A DNA stretch of 64,000 nt, taken from positions 1 through 64,000 of the forward strand of contig NZ_LRUC01000008.1 of assembly GCF_001550095.1 (NCBI RefSeq), written 5' to 3'. Shown piece by piece: positions 37,398 through 49,107 of this stretch. Within the stretch, counting starts at the first letter, position 1. Each line of letters starts with the position of its first letter. The notes beneath the pieces are model-generated. The model made no database searches, had not been told where the DNA came from, and saw only the letters and a program-made list of their open reading frames with translations. Source of the DNA: Celeribacter ethanolicus. GTDB taxonomy: Bacteria; Pseudomonadota; Alphaproteobacteria; Rhodobacterales; Rhodobacteraceae. The position numbers were made by a program, and so were the translations under genes.

Positions 37398-37427
37398 ATT
37401 ATAGCGTCTCGAAAAAAAAGAAAAGTC
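37398..37427 (-). promoter_or_regulatory. Candidate promoter of gltDB
   Basis: On the minus strand a perfect TATAAT (37403-37398) lies 42 nt before the gltD start. A TGACTT-type -35 lies 19 nt further upstream, beyond an unusual run of eight T. The long spacer is a weakness. The rest of 37428-37585, shared with divergent uppP, is AT-rich without another clear signal. Confidence 0.4.
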
Positions 37428-37585
37428 AGAAGTACTGTCTTATTTTTCATTTCTGGGCCACCGCGCAGCGGAAATTCAGGCCGCAATGTCAAATAATACG
37501 TCATAATTATTGACTTATAATTTGCCTTCTTATTGATTCCAAATGAGTTTACCCTAACCGCCACCAAGGCCGCATCGGAGATCCC

Positions 37586-38389
37586 ATGAGCCTCTTTTAT
37601 CTTCTCATCGTCGCAATCGTGCAGGGTATCACGGAGTTTCTTCCGGTTTCGTCCTCCGGACACCTGATTCTATTGCCTCTTTTCCTTGGCACGCACGACC
37701 AGGGTCAGGCCATCGACGTGGCCGTCCATGTCGGCACGCTGGGGGCCGTGATCCTATATTTCTGGCGCGACGTGAAGGACGGCCTCGCCGGGCTGCCCCG
37801 GTTGATGACCGGGCGTATCGACACGCCCGGCTCCAAACTCGCCTTTCTTCTGGTCGTCGCCACCGTCCCGGTGATCGTGATCGGCCTCATCCTCAAGATC
37901 ACCGGACTGTCCGACGCCATGCGCTCGCCGCTGGTCATCGGCTGGACCATGCTGATCTTTGGTCTCGTGCTCTATTGGTTCGACCAGAAGGGCACCGAAG
38001 TGAAGAGAGAGACAGACTGGACCCTCAAGGACGCGATCAAGCTCGGTCTCTGGCAGGCGGTGGCCCTGATCCCCGGCACCTCCCGCTCAGGCATCACCAT
38101 CACCGGCGCGCGCGCCATGGGATACACCCGCGCGGATGCGGCGAAAATTTCCATGCTGATGTCGATCCCGACCATCATGGCCTCCGGCATCCTGCTTGGC
38201 GCGGAGGTGGTCGGAGACGCGGATTGGGCGATGCTGAAAGATGCGGCCATCGGAGCGGTGTTCGCCTTTGGCGCGGCGCTCCTTGCTCTGACCCTGATGA
38301 TGCGGCTGCTGAAATCGGTGAGCTTCACACCCTATGTCATCTACCGTGTGATCCTAGGTGTGGTGCTTCTCGCCATGGCCTATAGCTAA
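37586..38389 (+). CDS. uppP: Undecaprenyl-diphosphate phosphatase
   Basis: 267 residues, about eight transmembrane helices (BacA family). It recycles undecaprenyl diphosphate to the monophosphate carrier used for peptidoglycan, LPS and capsule building blocks. The two conserved regions are QGITEFLPVSSSGH (Q13, E17, residues 13-26) and PGTSRSGITITGA (about 165). It is transcribed alone, divergent from gltDB, and ends at a terminator hairpin. It supplies the carrier for the polysaccharide genes elsewhere in the window. Confidence 0.96.
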   Translation: MSLFYLLIVAIVQGITEFLPVSSSGHLILLPLFLGTHDQGQAIDVAVHVGTLGAVILYFWRDVKDGLAGLPRLMTGRIDTPGSKLAFLLVVATVPVIVIGLILKITGLSDAMRSPLVIGWTMLIFGLVLYWFDQKGTEVKRETDWTLKDAIKLGLWQAVALIPGTSRSGITITGARAMGYTRADAAKISMLMSIPTIMASGILLGAEVVGDADWAMLKDAAIGAVFAFGAALLALTLMMRLLKSVSFTPYVIYRVILGVVLLAMAYS

Positions 38390-38393
38390 AAGA

Positions 38394-38418
38394 AAACGCG
38401 CCCCGGGAGGGCGCGTTT
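38394..38418. terminator. Terminator between converging uppP and NDUFA9-like gene
   Basis: Stem AAACGCGCCC / GGGCGCGTTT (38394-38403 and 38409-38418) with a 5-nt loop. It is symmetric, so it can serve both converging genes. Confidence 0.75.
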
Positions 38419-38440
38419 GTCATTCGATCCATGGGCGCGA

Positions 38441-39427
38441 TCAGATTTCGCGCAGGTTTTTCGCGCTTTCGCGAATGGCGTCATACTGACCACCGTCGCG
38501 GTACACCCACATGTAATCAGGCAGAACCGCCTGCATCGCCGTCGGCTTGATCCCCAGATCAGCAAAGCTCTTGGCGCTTCCGGACACGACATTGTCGACC
38601 TTCAGGTTGGCGATCTGATCGCGTGTCAGGATACCGTTGTGGAACAGGCCCAGCGACACTTTCTGCAACACGGTGAAACCGAAAGCCATCAGACTGCCGA
38701 CCCAGAAGGGCAGACCGATCACCGGACGCTTGCGATGCACGACCTTGAGCATTTCCGCCATCAACTCGCGGAAGCTGCAGACATCGGGCCCGCCCAGCTC
38801 ATAGATCCCCGGCTCCGCCTGCCCCAGAACGCCCTTGACGGCGGCCTGCGCCACATCATCGACATAGACCGGCTGGAATTTCGTATTGGCGCCCACAAGC
38901 GTGAGAACCGGATTTTTTTCCGCCATCTTGCCAAAACGGTTGAAGAACTGGTCCTCCGTCCCGAAAATCACCGACGGGCGCAGGATTACGGCCGACGGGA
39001 AGGCCGCAAGCACCTTGGCCTCGCCTTCCGCCTTGGTCCGCGCGTATCTGGACGCCGCCCCGGCATCCGCCCCCAGCGCCGAAAGGTGCACGAGCTGCGC
39101 CACGCCTTCTTCCGCTGCAATACGCGCGATGCGGCCAGCGCCGTCGGCCTGCACGGCATCAAAGGAATTCTTGCCACGCTCGGTCAGTACGCCCACGCAG
39201 TTCACGACCGCATCCGCGCCAAGCATGGCCGCACGCACGGAGGCGTCGTCACGAATGTTGCAGAACACCGGCTCGACCTGTCCAACCGCACCGTAAGGTT
39301 TGACGTGAAGCGATTCGTTGGGGCGACGCACTGCGACGCGGACACGCCAGCCCTCCTTTGCCATACGACGGGCGATATACCGCCCGACAAAGCCAGCGCC
39401 GCCATAGATGGTGACCAGTTTCGTCAT
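38441..39427 (-). CDS. NAD(P)-binding protein of the complex I NDUFA9 family
   Basis: 328 residues. An atypical short-chain dehydrogenase with IYGGAGFVGRYIARRMAKEG (Rossmann loop, about 7-26), CVGVLTERGKNSFDAVQADG (about 82-101), and a C-terminal hydrophobic stretch GLPFWVGSLMAFGFTVLQKV. Relatives of mitochondrial NDUFA9 are common in alphaproteobacteria. In mitochondria NDUFA9 is an accessory complex I subunit; the bacterial role is not established. ATG 39427 has GGAG 6 nt upstream. It converges with uppP. Confidence 0.82.
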   Translation of the reverse strand: MTKLVTIYGGAGFVGRYIARRMAKEGWRVRVAVRRPNESLHVKPYGAVGQVEPVFCNIRDDASVRAAMLGADAVVNCVGVLTERGKNSFDAVQADGAGRIARIAAEEGVAQLVHLSALGADAGAASRYARTKAEGEAKVLAAFPSAVILRPSVIFGTEDQFFNRFGKMAEKNPVLTLVGANTKFQPVYVDDVAQAAVKGVLGQAEPGIYELGGPDVCSFRELMAEMLKVVHRKRPVIGLPFWVGSLMAFGFTVLQKVSLGLFHNGILTRDQIANLKVDNVVSGSAKSFADLGIKPTAMQAVLPDYMWVYRDGGQYDAIRESAKNLREI

Positions 39428-39524
39428 CTGCATCTCCAATGCCAAATTGTCGCGTCTGGTTTAGCTTTTCAGGCGGAAATGAACAAGGGATCTTCGCTCT
39501 CGCAAAAAACATTGAAAATGGCCG

Positions 39525-39553
39525 TTGACACGCCCCGCGTCTGCCTTTAGATC
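39525..39553 (+). promoter_or_regulatory. Promoter of tRNA-Leu
   Basis: Perfect TTGACA (39525-39530), a 17-nt spacer and TAGATC (39548-39553), with the tRNA starting 21 nt later. This is a typical strong alphaproteobacterial tRNA promoter. Confidence 0.72.
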
Positions 39554-39574
39554 ACCGCCTCACGACGCATCTGT

Positions 39575-39661
39575 GCCCAGATGGCGGAATTGGTAGACGC
39601 GCCAGCTTCAGGTGCTGGTGTCTGTATGGACGTGGAGGTTCGAGTCCTCTTCTGGGCACCA
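39575..39661 (+). tRNA. tRNA-Leu (anticodon CAG)
   Basis: 87 nt with encoded CCA. The acceptor stem GCCCAGA / TCTGGGC is perfect, the D arm is present, and the anticodon stem CCAGC / GCTGG carries loop TTCAGGT, giving CAG. A long class II variable arm follows, then T arm GAGGTTCGAGTCCTC. It reads CUG, a very common leucine codon in GC-rich genomes. No integrase is adjacent. Confidence 0.97.
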
Positions 39662-39819
39662 AAATCCCCCCTTTTGAACATCGCAAAATGTCATTCAGGC
39701 GGGATTGCGTCGTGCCTCCTGCGTCATAAGTGGAAACGGCGTCCGATCTTGTGGCGAAATGCGCCCATGTTCGACTCCAACATCTGCCCGCGCGCTACGG
39801 AACCTGCATGCCATATGCG

Positions 39820-40695
39820 TCAGTCCCGAATGAGACCCGCAAGATATTTACCATATTCGGTTTTCTTGAACGTTTCGGCATGCTCCCGCATTTTCCCGGT
39901 GTCGATCCAGCCTCTTTGATAGGCAATCTCTTCCGGACAGCCCGATTGCATACCCTGACGCATCGAGAGCGTGCGCACGAAATTCCCGGCATCCAGAAGC
40001 GAGCCATGCGTGCCAGTGTCGAGCCAGGCGTAACCACGCCCCATCCGCTCCACCGACAGCGTGCCATCGGCAAGATAGCTTTCAAGCAGTGTCACGATTT
40101 CCAACTCGCCACGCGGCGAAGGCCGGACTTCTTTTGCCCTGCGCGGCGCATCGCCATCGAGGAAATAGAGCCCGGTGACCGCGTAATTCGACGGCGGGAC
40201 CTCGGGTTTCTCGATGATTTCCTCGACCATGCCTTCGGCATCGAACCTGACCACGCCATAGCGCTCGGGATCGGCCACATGATAGCCGAACACGGTGCCG
40301 CCCAGTTCTTTGGCATCGGCCTCGGCCAGCATCTCCGGCAAGCCATGACCAAAGAAGATGTTATCGCCCAGCACCATGGCGGAGGGCGCACCATCGAGGA
40401 AATCTTCTGCGAGAATATAGGCCTGAGCCAGACCGTCGGGCGAGGGCTGGGTGATGTAGGTCAGGGACAGACCCCATTGCGATCCATCGCCCAGAAGGCG
40501 TTTGAACTGATCTTGATCCTGCGGCGTGGTGATCATCGCGATCTCGCGAATGCCCGAAAGCATCAGCACGGAGAGTGGATAGTAGATCATCGGCTTGTCG
40601 TAGATCGGCATAAGCTGTTTCGAGACAGCCATAGTCAGCGGATAAAGCCGCGTGCCGGAGCCGCCTGCGAGGATGATGCCTTTGCGGTCGGTCAT
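39820..40695 (-). CDS. rfbA: Glucose-1-phosphate thymidylyltransferase
   Basis: 291 residues. It makes dTDP-glucose from dTTP and glucose-1-phosphate, the first step of dTDP-L-rhamnose synthesis. The nucleotide-binding motif GIILAGGSGTRLYPLT (6-21), KQLMPIYDKPMIYYPLS (about 26-42), and LGDNIFFGHG (about 110) are standard for RmlA. It is the last gene of the rfbCBDA operon and starts inside the end of rfbD with a 4-nt overlap. Confidence 0.95.
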   Translation of the reverse strand: MTDRKGIILAGGSGTRLYPLTMAVSKQLMPIYDKPMIYYPLSVLMLSGIREIAMITTPQDQDQFKRLLGDGSQWGLSLTYITQPSPDGLAQAYILAEDFLDGAPSAMVLGDNIFFGHGLPEMLAEADAKELGGTVFGYHVADPERYGVVRFDAEGMVEEIIEKPEVPPSNYAVTGLYFLDGDAPRRAKEVRPSPRGELEIVTLLESYLADGTLSVERMGRGYAWLDTGTHGSLLDAGNFVRTLSMRQGMQSGCPEEIAYQRGWIDTGKMREHAETFKKTEYGKYLAGLIRD

Positions 40696-41543
40696 GATGT
40701 CTTCCCCAACTCTTTAAGAACCTCGGCCAAACCGGCCTTCCAGTCCGGGCGTTTTATCCCGAATGTGGCCTCCGTCCTGCTGCAATCCATGCGGCTGTTG
40801 CCCGGACGTTTCGCGGGCGTCGGATAAGCCGACGTCGGGATGTCCTCGACCGCCATCGCCTTGCCGGCCTGCGCGAAAATCTCGCGGGCGAAATCCGCCC
40901 AGCTCACATCCGGCGCACCGGAGAAATGATAGGTTCCGGCTCTGTTCGGGTCTGTTTTGAGCCGCTCCACGATGGTCACACAAGCCTTCGCGATGTCGCG
41001 TGCGGGCGTTGGGCCGCCGATCTGATCGGCCACGACCGTAAGCTTGTCGCGGGTCTCGGAAAGCCGCAGCATGGTTTTGACGAAGTTCCCGCCATAAGCC
41101 GAGAACACCCAAGACGTGCGCAGGATCGCAAAAGCCCCGCCCGCCTCTCGAACGCCATTCTCGCCCTCGAGCTTGGTCTCGCCATAAACACCCAGCGGGG
41201 CGGTCGGATGATCGGGGGCGAAGGGCGCATCCCCTGCCCCGTCGAACACATAATCGGTCGAGATATGCACGAAAGGAATGCCCAGATCGGCGCAGGTCTC
41301 GGCCATCTCTGTGGGCGCCGCCGCATTGACCAGCGTGGCGGCCAATGGGTCGTCTTCGGCCTTGTCGACGGCGGTATAGGCCGCGGCATTGATCACAGCC
41401 TCGGGTTTGAGATCGCGGATGATCCGGCCACAGACCAACGGATCGGTCAGATCCGCCTCATCGCGCCCAAGGAACGTGGCCTCGGGCAGAAGCATTTGCA
41501 GCTCGCTCGCCACTTGACCGGTTTTGCCGAAAACGAGGATCAT
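40692..41543 (-). CDS. rfbD: dTDP-4-dehydrorhamnose reductase
   Basis: 283 residues. The final NADPH-dependent reduction to dTDP-L-rhamnose. The Rossmann motif is [11 protein letters not shown] (4-14). The active site includes [12 protein letters not shown] (about 92-103) and the YGETKLEGE Tyr-x-x-x-Lys pair (about 120). It overlaps rfbB upstream and rfbA downstream by 4 nt each, showing tight translational coupling. Confidence 0.95.
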   Translation of the reverse strand: MILVFGKTGQVASELQMLLPEATFLGRDEADLTDPLVCGRIIRDLKPEAVINAAAYTAVDKAEDDPLAATLVNAAAPTEMAETCADLGIPFVHISTDYVFDGAGDAPFAPDHPTAPLGVYGETKLEGENGVREAGGAFAILRTSWVFSAYGGNFVKTMLRLSETRDKLTVVADQIGGPTPARDIAKACVTIVERLKTDPNRAGTYHFSGAPDVSWADFAREIFAQAGKAMAVEDIPTSAYPTPAKRPGNSRMDCSRTEATFGIKRPDWKAGLAEVLKELGKTS

Positions 41544-42589
41544 GCCTTAACCCCCAACCGTTCCCCGACCCCGTGGCGTTGCTGCAGGGCACGCCACCAA
41601 TCCTCGTTGTCGAGATACCAAACGACCGTCTGCGCCAGCCCCTCTTCGACCGTCACCGAAGGCCGCCAGCCAAGTTCTTCGCGGATGCGCGACGGGTCAA
41701 TCGCATAGCGCGCATCATGACCCGGACGATCCGTCACAAAAGTGATCTGATCGGCATAACTTCCGCTGGATTTGGGTCGCTTTTGATCGAGAATGGCACA
41801 GAGCGTTTTCACCAGCTCGAGGTTCGTCCGCTCGTTTTCGCCACCGATATTATAGCTTCGCCCGATCTCGCCCTTTTCGACCACCAGCAAGAGCGCGTCG
41901 GCATGATCCTCGACATAAAGCCAATCGCGAATGTTCGAGCCGTCGCCGTAAATCGGCAGAGGCTTGCCCGCCAGAGCATTCAGGATGATCACCGGAATGA
42001 GTTTCTCAGGGAAGTGGAACGGTCCGTAATTGTTCGAGCAATTGGTCAGAACCACCGGCAGCCCATAGGTCTCATGCCATGCGCGCACCAGATGATCCGA
42101 GCTGGCTTTCGAGGCCGAATAGGGCGAACGCGGGTCGTAGGGGGTGTCTTCGGTAAACTTGATCGCCGGATCGTTGGGCAGCGAGCCAAACACCTCATCC
42201 GTTGAAATGTGGTGAAAGCGGAAGCTCTCCGGCTTGCCCGTCTCGACCCAGTATTTGCGCGCCGCCTCCAGCATGTTGAACGTGCCGGTGATATTCGTCT
42301 CGATGAAATCGCCCGGCCCGTCGATAGAGCGGTCCACATGGCTTTCGGCGGCCAGATGCATCACCGCATCGGGCCTATGTTTGGTAAAAACAGTGTCCAA
42401 TCCCGCCCGATCACGAATATCGACCTGCTCGAACGCATAGAGCGGGCTGTCGGACACAGAGGCCACATTGTCGAGGCAGGCCGCATAGGTCAGCGCATCG
42501 ACATTCACCACCTCATACCCGCGAGACACCGCAAGCCGCACCACGGCGGAGCCGATGAACCCCGCGCCTCCTGTCACCAGAACTTTCAT
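41540..42589 (-). CDS. rfbB: dTDP-glucose 4,6-dehydratase
   Basis: 349 residues. The second step of dTDP-rhamnose synthesis, using bound [17 protein letters not shown] (7-20) is the Rossmann loop. [11 protein letters not shown] (about 128) holds the catalytic Thr-Asp-Glu. [15 protein letters not shown] (about 158) holds the Tyr-x-x-x-Lys. It overlaps rfbC and rfbD by 4 nt. Confidence 0.96.
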   Translation of the reverse strand: MKVLVTGGAGFIGSAVVRLAVSRGYEVVNVDALTYAACLDNVASVSDSPLYAFEQVDIRDRAGLDTVFTKHRPDAVMHLAAESHVDRSIDGPGDFIETNITGTFNMLEAARKYWVETGKPESFRFHHISTDEVFGSLPNDPAIKFTEDTPYDPRSPYSASKASSDHLVRAWHETYGLPVVLTNCSNNYGPFHFPEKLIPVIILNALAGKPLPIYGDGSNIRDWLYVEDHADALLLVVEKGEIGRSYNIGGENERTNLELVKTLCAILDQKRPKSSGSYADQITFVTDRPGHDARYAIDPSRIREELGWRPSVTVEEGLAQTVVWYLDNEDWWRALQQRHGVGERLGVKA

Positions 42590-43146
42590 ATGTTGTCCTT
42601 CGTGAAAGGCGTCTCGAACGCGGCGAAAACCTGCGCCTTCTCATCCTTTTCCGAGATCACCGGCGTGATCCCCTCAAGCGGCCAGTCGATGCCACAACTG
42701 TCCCATTTCACCGCACCGTCGCAGTCCGGCGCGTAGTGATCGGTGCATTTGTAGACGATCTCGCTATCCGGCTCGAGCGTCATGAAGCCATGCAGGAAAC
42801 CCGCCGGTATCCAGAGTTGCTTGCCATTCTCGAACGACAGCTCCTCTCCAACCCATTGGCCGTAAGTCTCCGATCCTTTGCGCGCATCCACGGCCACATC
42901 GAAAATCCGGCCCCGCCCACAACGGACAAGCTTGCCCTGCGCATGCGGCGGGCTTTGGAAATGCAGGCCCCGCACCGTGCCGACTTCGCGCGAAAGCGAA
43001 TGGTTGTCCTGCACGAATTCCGGCAAATCGAGTCCCGCTTCGATCAGTTTCTTCTTGTTCCAGCTTTCGGAAAAGAACCCGCGATGGTCGCCGAACCGGG
43101 GCGGCGTAATAAGATAAACGCCCGGAAGCGAAGTTGGAGAAATCAT
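42586..43146 (-). CDS. rfbC: dTDP-4-dehydrorhamnose 3,5-epimerase
   Basis: 186 residues, a cupin that inverts C3 and C5 of the dTDP-4-keto sugar. [10 protein letters not shown] (about 19-28), [17 protein letters not shown] with the catalytic His (about 49-65), and [19 protein letters not shown] (about 80-100) are typical RmlC segments. ATG 43146 gives the usual N-terminus; an upstream frame to 43176 lacks support. First gene of the rfbCBDA operon, whose product dTDP-L-rhamnose can enter O-antigen or exopolysaccharide. Confidence 0.95.
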   Translation of the reverse strand: MISPTSLPGVYLITPPRFGDHRGFFSESWNKKKLIEAGLDLPEFVQDNHSLSREVGTVRGLHFQSPPHAQGKLVRCGRGRIFDVAVDARKGSETYGQWVGEELSFENGKQLWIPAGFLHGFMTLEPDSEIVYKCTDHYAPDCDGAVKWDSCGIDWPLEGITPVISEKDEKAQVFAAFETPFTKDNI

Positions 43147-43275
43147 GACGACCTGTCTTTTCCTCTGGAAACACACTTGCGCCGAAGGTGCATAATTTCT
43201 GCCCCAGCCGCAATCTTTCGCATTTCATAAAACAAGACTATCGCCAATTTGCAGCACTGGCGCCAAGCTGCCCTC

Positions 43276-43310
43276 AAAAACGCGCAGGGGAACACCGCTC
43301 CCCCGCGCGG
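43276..43310 (-). terminator. Terminator of nrdHIEF
   Basis: On the minus strand a GC-rich hairpin (CGCGCGGGGG ... CCCCTGCGCG, arms 43309-43300 and 43290-43281, one mismatch) is followed by TTTTTGAG, just after the nrdF stop. Confidence 0.8.
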
Positions 43311-43315
43311 ACATC

Positions 43316-46402
<3,087 letters not shown>

Positions 46403-46421
<19 letters not shown>

Positions 46422-46858
46422 GGCTCCATCCCCAATTTTTCCAATCCCGCACGCACGCGGGTCAAATCCCTGTCAAATCCCGCCAACTCGAATTTATAGA
46501 GCAGCGGGACATTGCATTTGCGGGCGATGACGTCGCCCGAACTGGCAAACAATGTGCCGAAATTCCGATTGCCCGTGCCGATCACGCCCACAAGATGCGC
46601 GCGGTTCGCCACATCGTTGAGAAACCGGATCACCTGTTTCGGCACTGCACCGCGCCCTTCGCCATCCGCATAGGTCGGACAGATCAAAACGAAAGACCGG
46701 GTCGCGGCAGGCATCGCCTCTTTCGGAGAGATCGGGATGCGTTTGGCGCCAAGTCCAAGCCGCTCCACGAAGCGCACCGTGTTGCCCGAGGCCGATGAGT
46801 AAAAGATGATCTCCGGGACGTTCTCTGGGACGCTGGGCGGTCGTACCTCTGCGCCCAT
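46403..46858 (-). CDS. nrdI: NrdI flavodoxin for class Ib ribonucleotide reductase
   Basis: 151 residues. An FMN protein that supplies superoxide for dimanganese-tyrosyl radical assembly in Nrd[20 protein letters not shown] (about 17-35) is the phosphate loop. [22 protein letters not shown] (about 59-80) and [16 protein letters not shown] (about 94) are NrdI signatures. The N-terminal ~15 residues are probably a loose extension. It follows nrdH by 4 nt. Confidence 0.94.
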
Positions 46859-46862
46859 CGGA

Positions 46863-47084
46863 TCAGGACAGGCGGGCGATCATATCCGGGCGAAACCCGG
46901 ACCAGTGATCCTCACCGGCCACCACAACCGGCGCCTGACGGTAGCCGAGACCGGTAACATGGCTCATCGCATCGTCATCCTGCGTCAGGTCGATGATGTC
47001 ATAGGAGATGCCTTTCGCGTCGAGCGCACGGGTCGTCGCGGTACACTGCACACAGGCCGGTTTGGAATAGACGGTGATGCTCAT
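46863..47084 (-). CDS. nrdH: NrdH glutaredoxin-like electron donor
   Basis: 73 residues. A small glutaredoxin-like protein with thioredoxin-like activity that reduces NrdE. The redox motif is CVQC (11-14), and the C-terminal WSGFRPD is the NrdH signature. ATG 47084 with AGAGGA about 6 nt upstream gives the normal size; the frame is open upstream into the leader. First gene of nrdHIEF, about 90 nt downstream of a cobalamin riboswitch. Confidence 0.95.
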   Translation of the reverse strand: MSITVYSKPACVQCTATTRALDAKGISYDIIDLTQDDDAMSHVTGLGYRQAPVVVAGEDHWSGFRPDMIARLS

Positions 47085-47171
47085 TTTGTCCTCTCGCTTT
47101 TCATTCAGCCGAGGACGCGCACGGAAAACCCGTATCACACGCCCCCGAACCCTCCGTTCGTGGTCACTTCA

Positions 47172-47341
47172 TGCTTCCGGCAGGTCTCCTGACTTGCGGG
47201 TCGCAGCATTGGCTGGCCTTCCCGGGCAAAGGCCCAGTGGCATGATCAGCCGTGCTCACCGCTTACAGTTACGGGGGTAGCGCCGGATTTTCACCGATCT
47301 TCCCTCTTAGCTATCGACTCATGTCGATAGAACCGAAGCAA
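47172..47341 (-). ncRNA. Cobalamin riboswitch upstream of nrdHIEF
   Basis: Read on the minus strand: a P1 arm GCTTCGG pairs roughly with CCGGAAGC at the 3' end. Then follow AAGAGGGAA, GGTGAAAATCCGGCGC, CCCCCGTAACTGTAAG, the B12 box GCCACTGGGCC, and a hairpin GACCCGCAAGTCAGGAGACCTGCC. All are hallmarks of the cobalamin aptamer. Cobalamin binding should repress the B12-independent nrdHIEF operon. The 3' end of the aptamer is about 88 nt before nrdH; the output element is not obvious, though ribosome-binding-site sequestration is possible. Confidence 0.95.
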
Positions 47342-47344
47342 CAT

Positions 47345-47375
47345 CATATAGCTTCTTGGGGCGGCATACTGTCAA
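47345..47375 (-). promoter_or_regulatory. Candidate promoter of the nrdHIEF leader
   Basis: On the minus strand TTGACA (47375-47370) and TATATG (47350-47345) with a 19-nt spacer, or CTATAT with 18, just upstream of the riboswitch. A second TTGACA on the plus strand at 47390-47395 makes a dyad, but it has no good -10 toward rnd. The remaining 47396-47501 shows no other signal. Confidence 0.4.
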
Positions 47376-47501
47376 CATATAGATAGAGCTTGACAGGGAT
47401 TTCCTGAGTCTCACCGAAGACTCGCTGGCTCCCTTGCCCCGGCACGGCGGAAGGCTTATGCACATCCGCACAGTGGGATTTCAGCGCGAAAGGCCAGAGC
47501 C

Positions 47502-48113
47502 ATGGCGAATTTTCTGTATCAAAACGACCTCCCCGACGATCTCGATCTTGGCCCCGTGGTGGCGATTGATTGCGAAACCATGGGACTGAACCCGCATCGC
47601 GATCGCCTCTGCCTCGTGCAAATGTCCGGCGGTGACGGCAATGCCCATCTCGTACAGGTGTCACGCGGCCAGACTGAGGCCCCCAACCTGTGCAAGATGC
47701 TGGCCGACCCGAAGGTGCTTAAACTTTTCCACTTCGGGCGCTTCGACATCGCGGCGATGTATCACACCTTCGGCACGCTCGCGCAGCCGGTCTACTGCAC
47801 CAAAATCGCCTCGAAACTGGTGCGCACCTTCACTGATCGGCACGGCCTCAAGAACCTGCTCGAACAATTGCTCAAGGTCGACATTTCGAAATACCAGCAG
47901 ATGAGCGACTGGGGAGCCGAGGAGCTGACCGCCGCCCAGCTCGATTACGCCGCCTCCGACGTGCTCTATCTGCACCAGTTGCGCGACAAGCTGAACGCCA
48001 TGCTCGAACGCGAAGGCCGGATGGAGATTGCGCAATCCTGCTTCGATTTCCTGCCGACCCGCGCCAAGCTCGATCTCGAAGGCTGGCCCGAGATCGACAT
48101 TTTCTCTCACTGA
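47502..48113 (+). CDS. rnd: Ribonuclease D, exonuclease domain only
   Basis: 203 residues. A 3'-5' exoribonuclease of the DEDDy group involved in tRNA and small-RNA 3' trimming. VVAIDCETMGLNPHRDRL holds D23 and E25. FHFGRFDIAAM holds the second Asp (about 82). LDYAASDVLYL holds the final Tyr and Asp. It ends after the exonuclease domain and lacks the HRDC domains that extend E. coli RNase D to about 375 residues, as is usual in this group of bacteria. It is followed by kdsD after 22 nt. Confidence 0.88.
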   Translation: MANFLYQNDLPDDLDLGPVVAIDCETMGLNPHRDRLCLVQMSGGDGNAHLVQVSRGQTEAPNLCKMLADPKVLKLFHFGRFDIAAMYHTFGTLAQPVYCTKIASKLVRTFTDRHGLKNLLEQLLKVDISKYQQMSDWGAEELTAAQLDYAASDVLYLHQLRDKLNAMLEREGRMEIAQSCFDFLPTRAKLDLEGWPEIDIFSH

Positions 48114-48135
48114 CATCCCCACGGAGCGTCACGAC

Positions 48136-49098
48136 ATGACACAGCCCGTCACTTTCCTCGACACCGCCCGCCGTGTGATCCGGCAGGAGGCCGATGCGCT
48201 CGGGCTTCTGGCCGACAGTCTCGGCGCGGAATTCACCGGAGCGGTCGAAACGATCCTCGCCGCAAAGGGTCGCACCATCGTCACCGGCATGGGCAAATCC
48301 GGCCATATCGCCCGCAAGATCGCGGCCACCTTGGCGTCGACCGGCACCCCCGCGCATTTCGTTCATCCGGCAGAAGCGAGCCATGGCGATCTGGGCATGA
48401 TCGGCGACGGAGATGTGTGCCTCGTGCTGTCGAATTCCGGGGAAACACCGGAGCTGGCGGACGTGATCGCCTACACACGTCGGTTCAAGATTCCGATGAT
48501 CGGGGTCGCCTCGAACCCCGACAGCTCGCTCATCCGGGCCTGCGATGTGGCTCTGATCCTGCCGAAGGCGGCTGAGGCCTGCGGTCATGGCATCGTACCG
48601 ACCACCTCGACCACGATGACGCTGGCGCTTGGCGATGCCATTGCCGTTGCTCTCATGGAACATCGCGCCTTCACCGCCGACAATTTCCGCGTCTTGCATC
48701 CGGGCGGGAAACTTGGCGCGCGTCTCACCAAAGTTCGCGCGCTGATGCACACCAACATGCCGCTCGTGACCGCAGAAACCCCGATGCGCGACGCGCTTTC
48801 GGTGATTTCGGACAAAGGCTTTGGCGTGGTCGGCGTCGTCGATGCGCAAGGCCAGCTCACGGGGATCATCACCGACGGCGACCTGCGACGCCATATCGAC
48901 GGGCTTCTGGAAAAAACTGCGGGCGAGATCATGACCAAGGGGCCGATGACTATCACCGCCGATGCGCTGGCCGAAAAGGCCGTGGCGCGCATGGATGAGC
49001 GTGCGATCACCTGTCTCTTTGTGCGGGAAACTGCCGATGACGGACGTCCCTGCGGAATTCTGAAGATTCAGGACTGTCTTCGCGCCGGGGTCGTGTAA
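48136..49098 (+). CDS. kdsD: D-arabinose-5-phosphate isomerase (KpsF/GutQ family)
   Basis: 320 residues. It converts ribulose-5-phosphate to arabinose-5-phosphate, the precursor of the LPS sugar KDO. The SIS domain spans about 35-180 (TGMGKSGHIARKIAATLASTGTPAHFVHPAEASHGDLG, LSNSGETPEL). Two CBS domains follow at about 205-320 (GFGVVGVVDAQGQLTGIITDGDLRR). ATG 48136 gives the normal N-terminus. It heads the kdsD-lptC-lptA-lptB unit. kdsC is absent from this cluster; kdsB lies at 59.8 kb. Confidence 0.93.
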   Translation: MTQPVTFLDTARRVIRQEADALGLLADSLGAEFTGAVETILAAKGRTIVTGMGKSGHIARKIAATLASTGTPAHFVHPAEASHGDLGMIGDGDVCLVLSNSGETPELADVIAYTRRFKIPMIGVASNPDSSLIRACDVALILPKAAEACGHGIVPTTSTTMTLALGDAIAVALMEHRAFTADNFRVLHPGGKLGARLTKVRALMHTNMPLVTAETPMRDALSVISDKGFGVVGVVDAQGQLTGIITDGDLRRHIDGLLEKTAGEIMTKGPMTITADALAEKAVARMDERAITCLFVRETADDGRPCGILKIQDCLRAGVV

Positions 49099-49107
49099 GA
49101 CGTCCTT

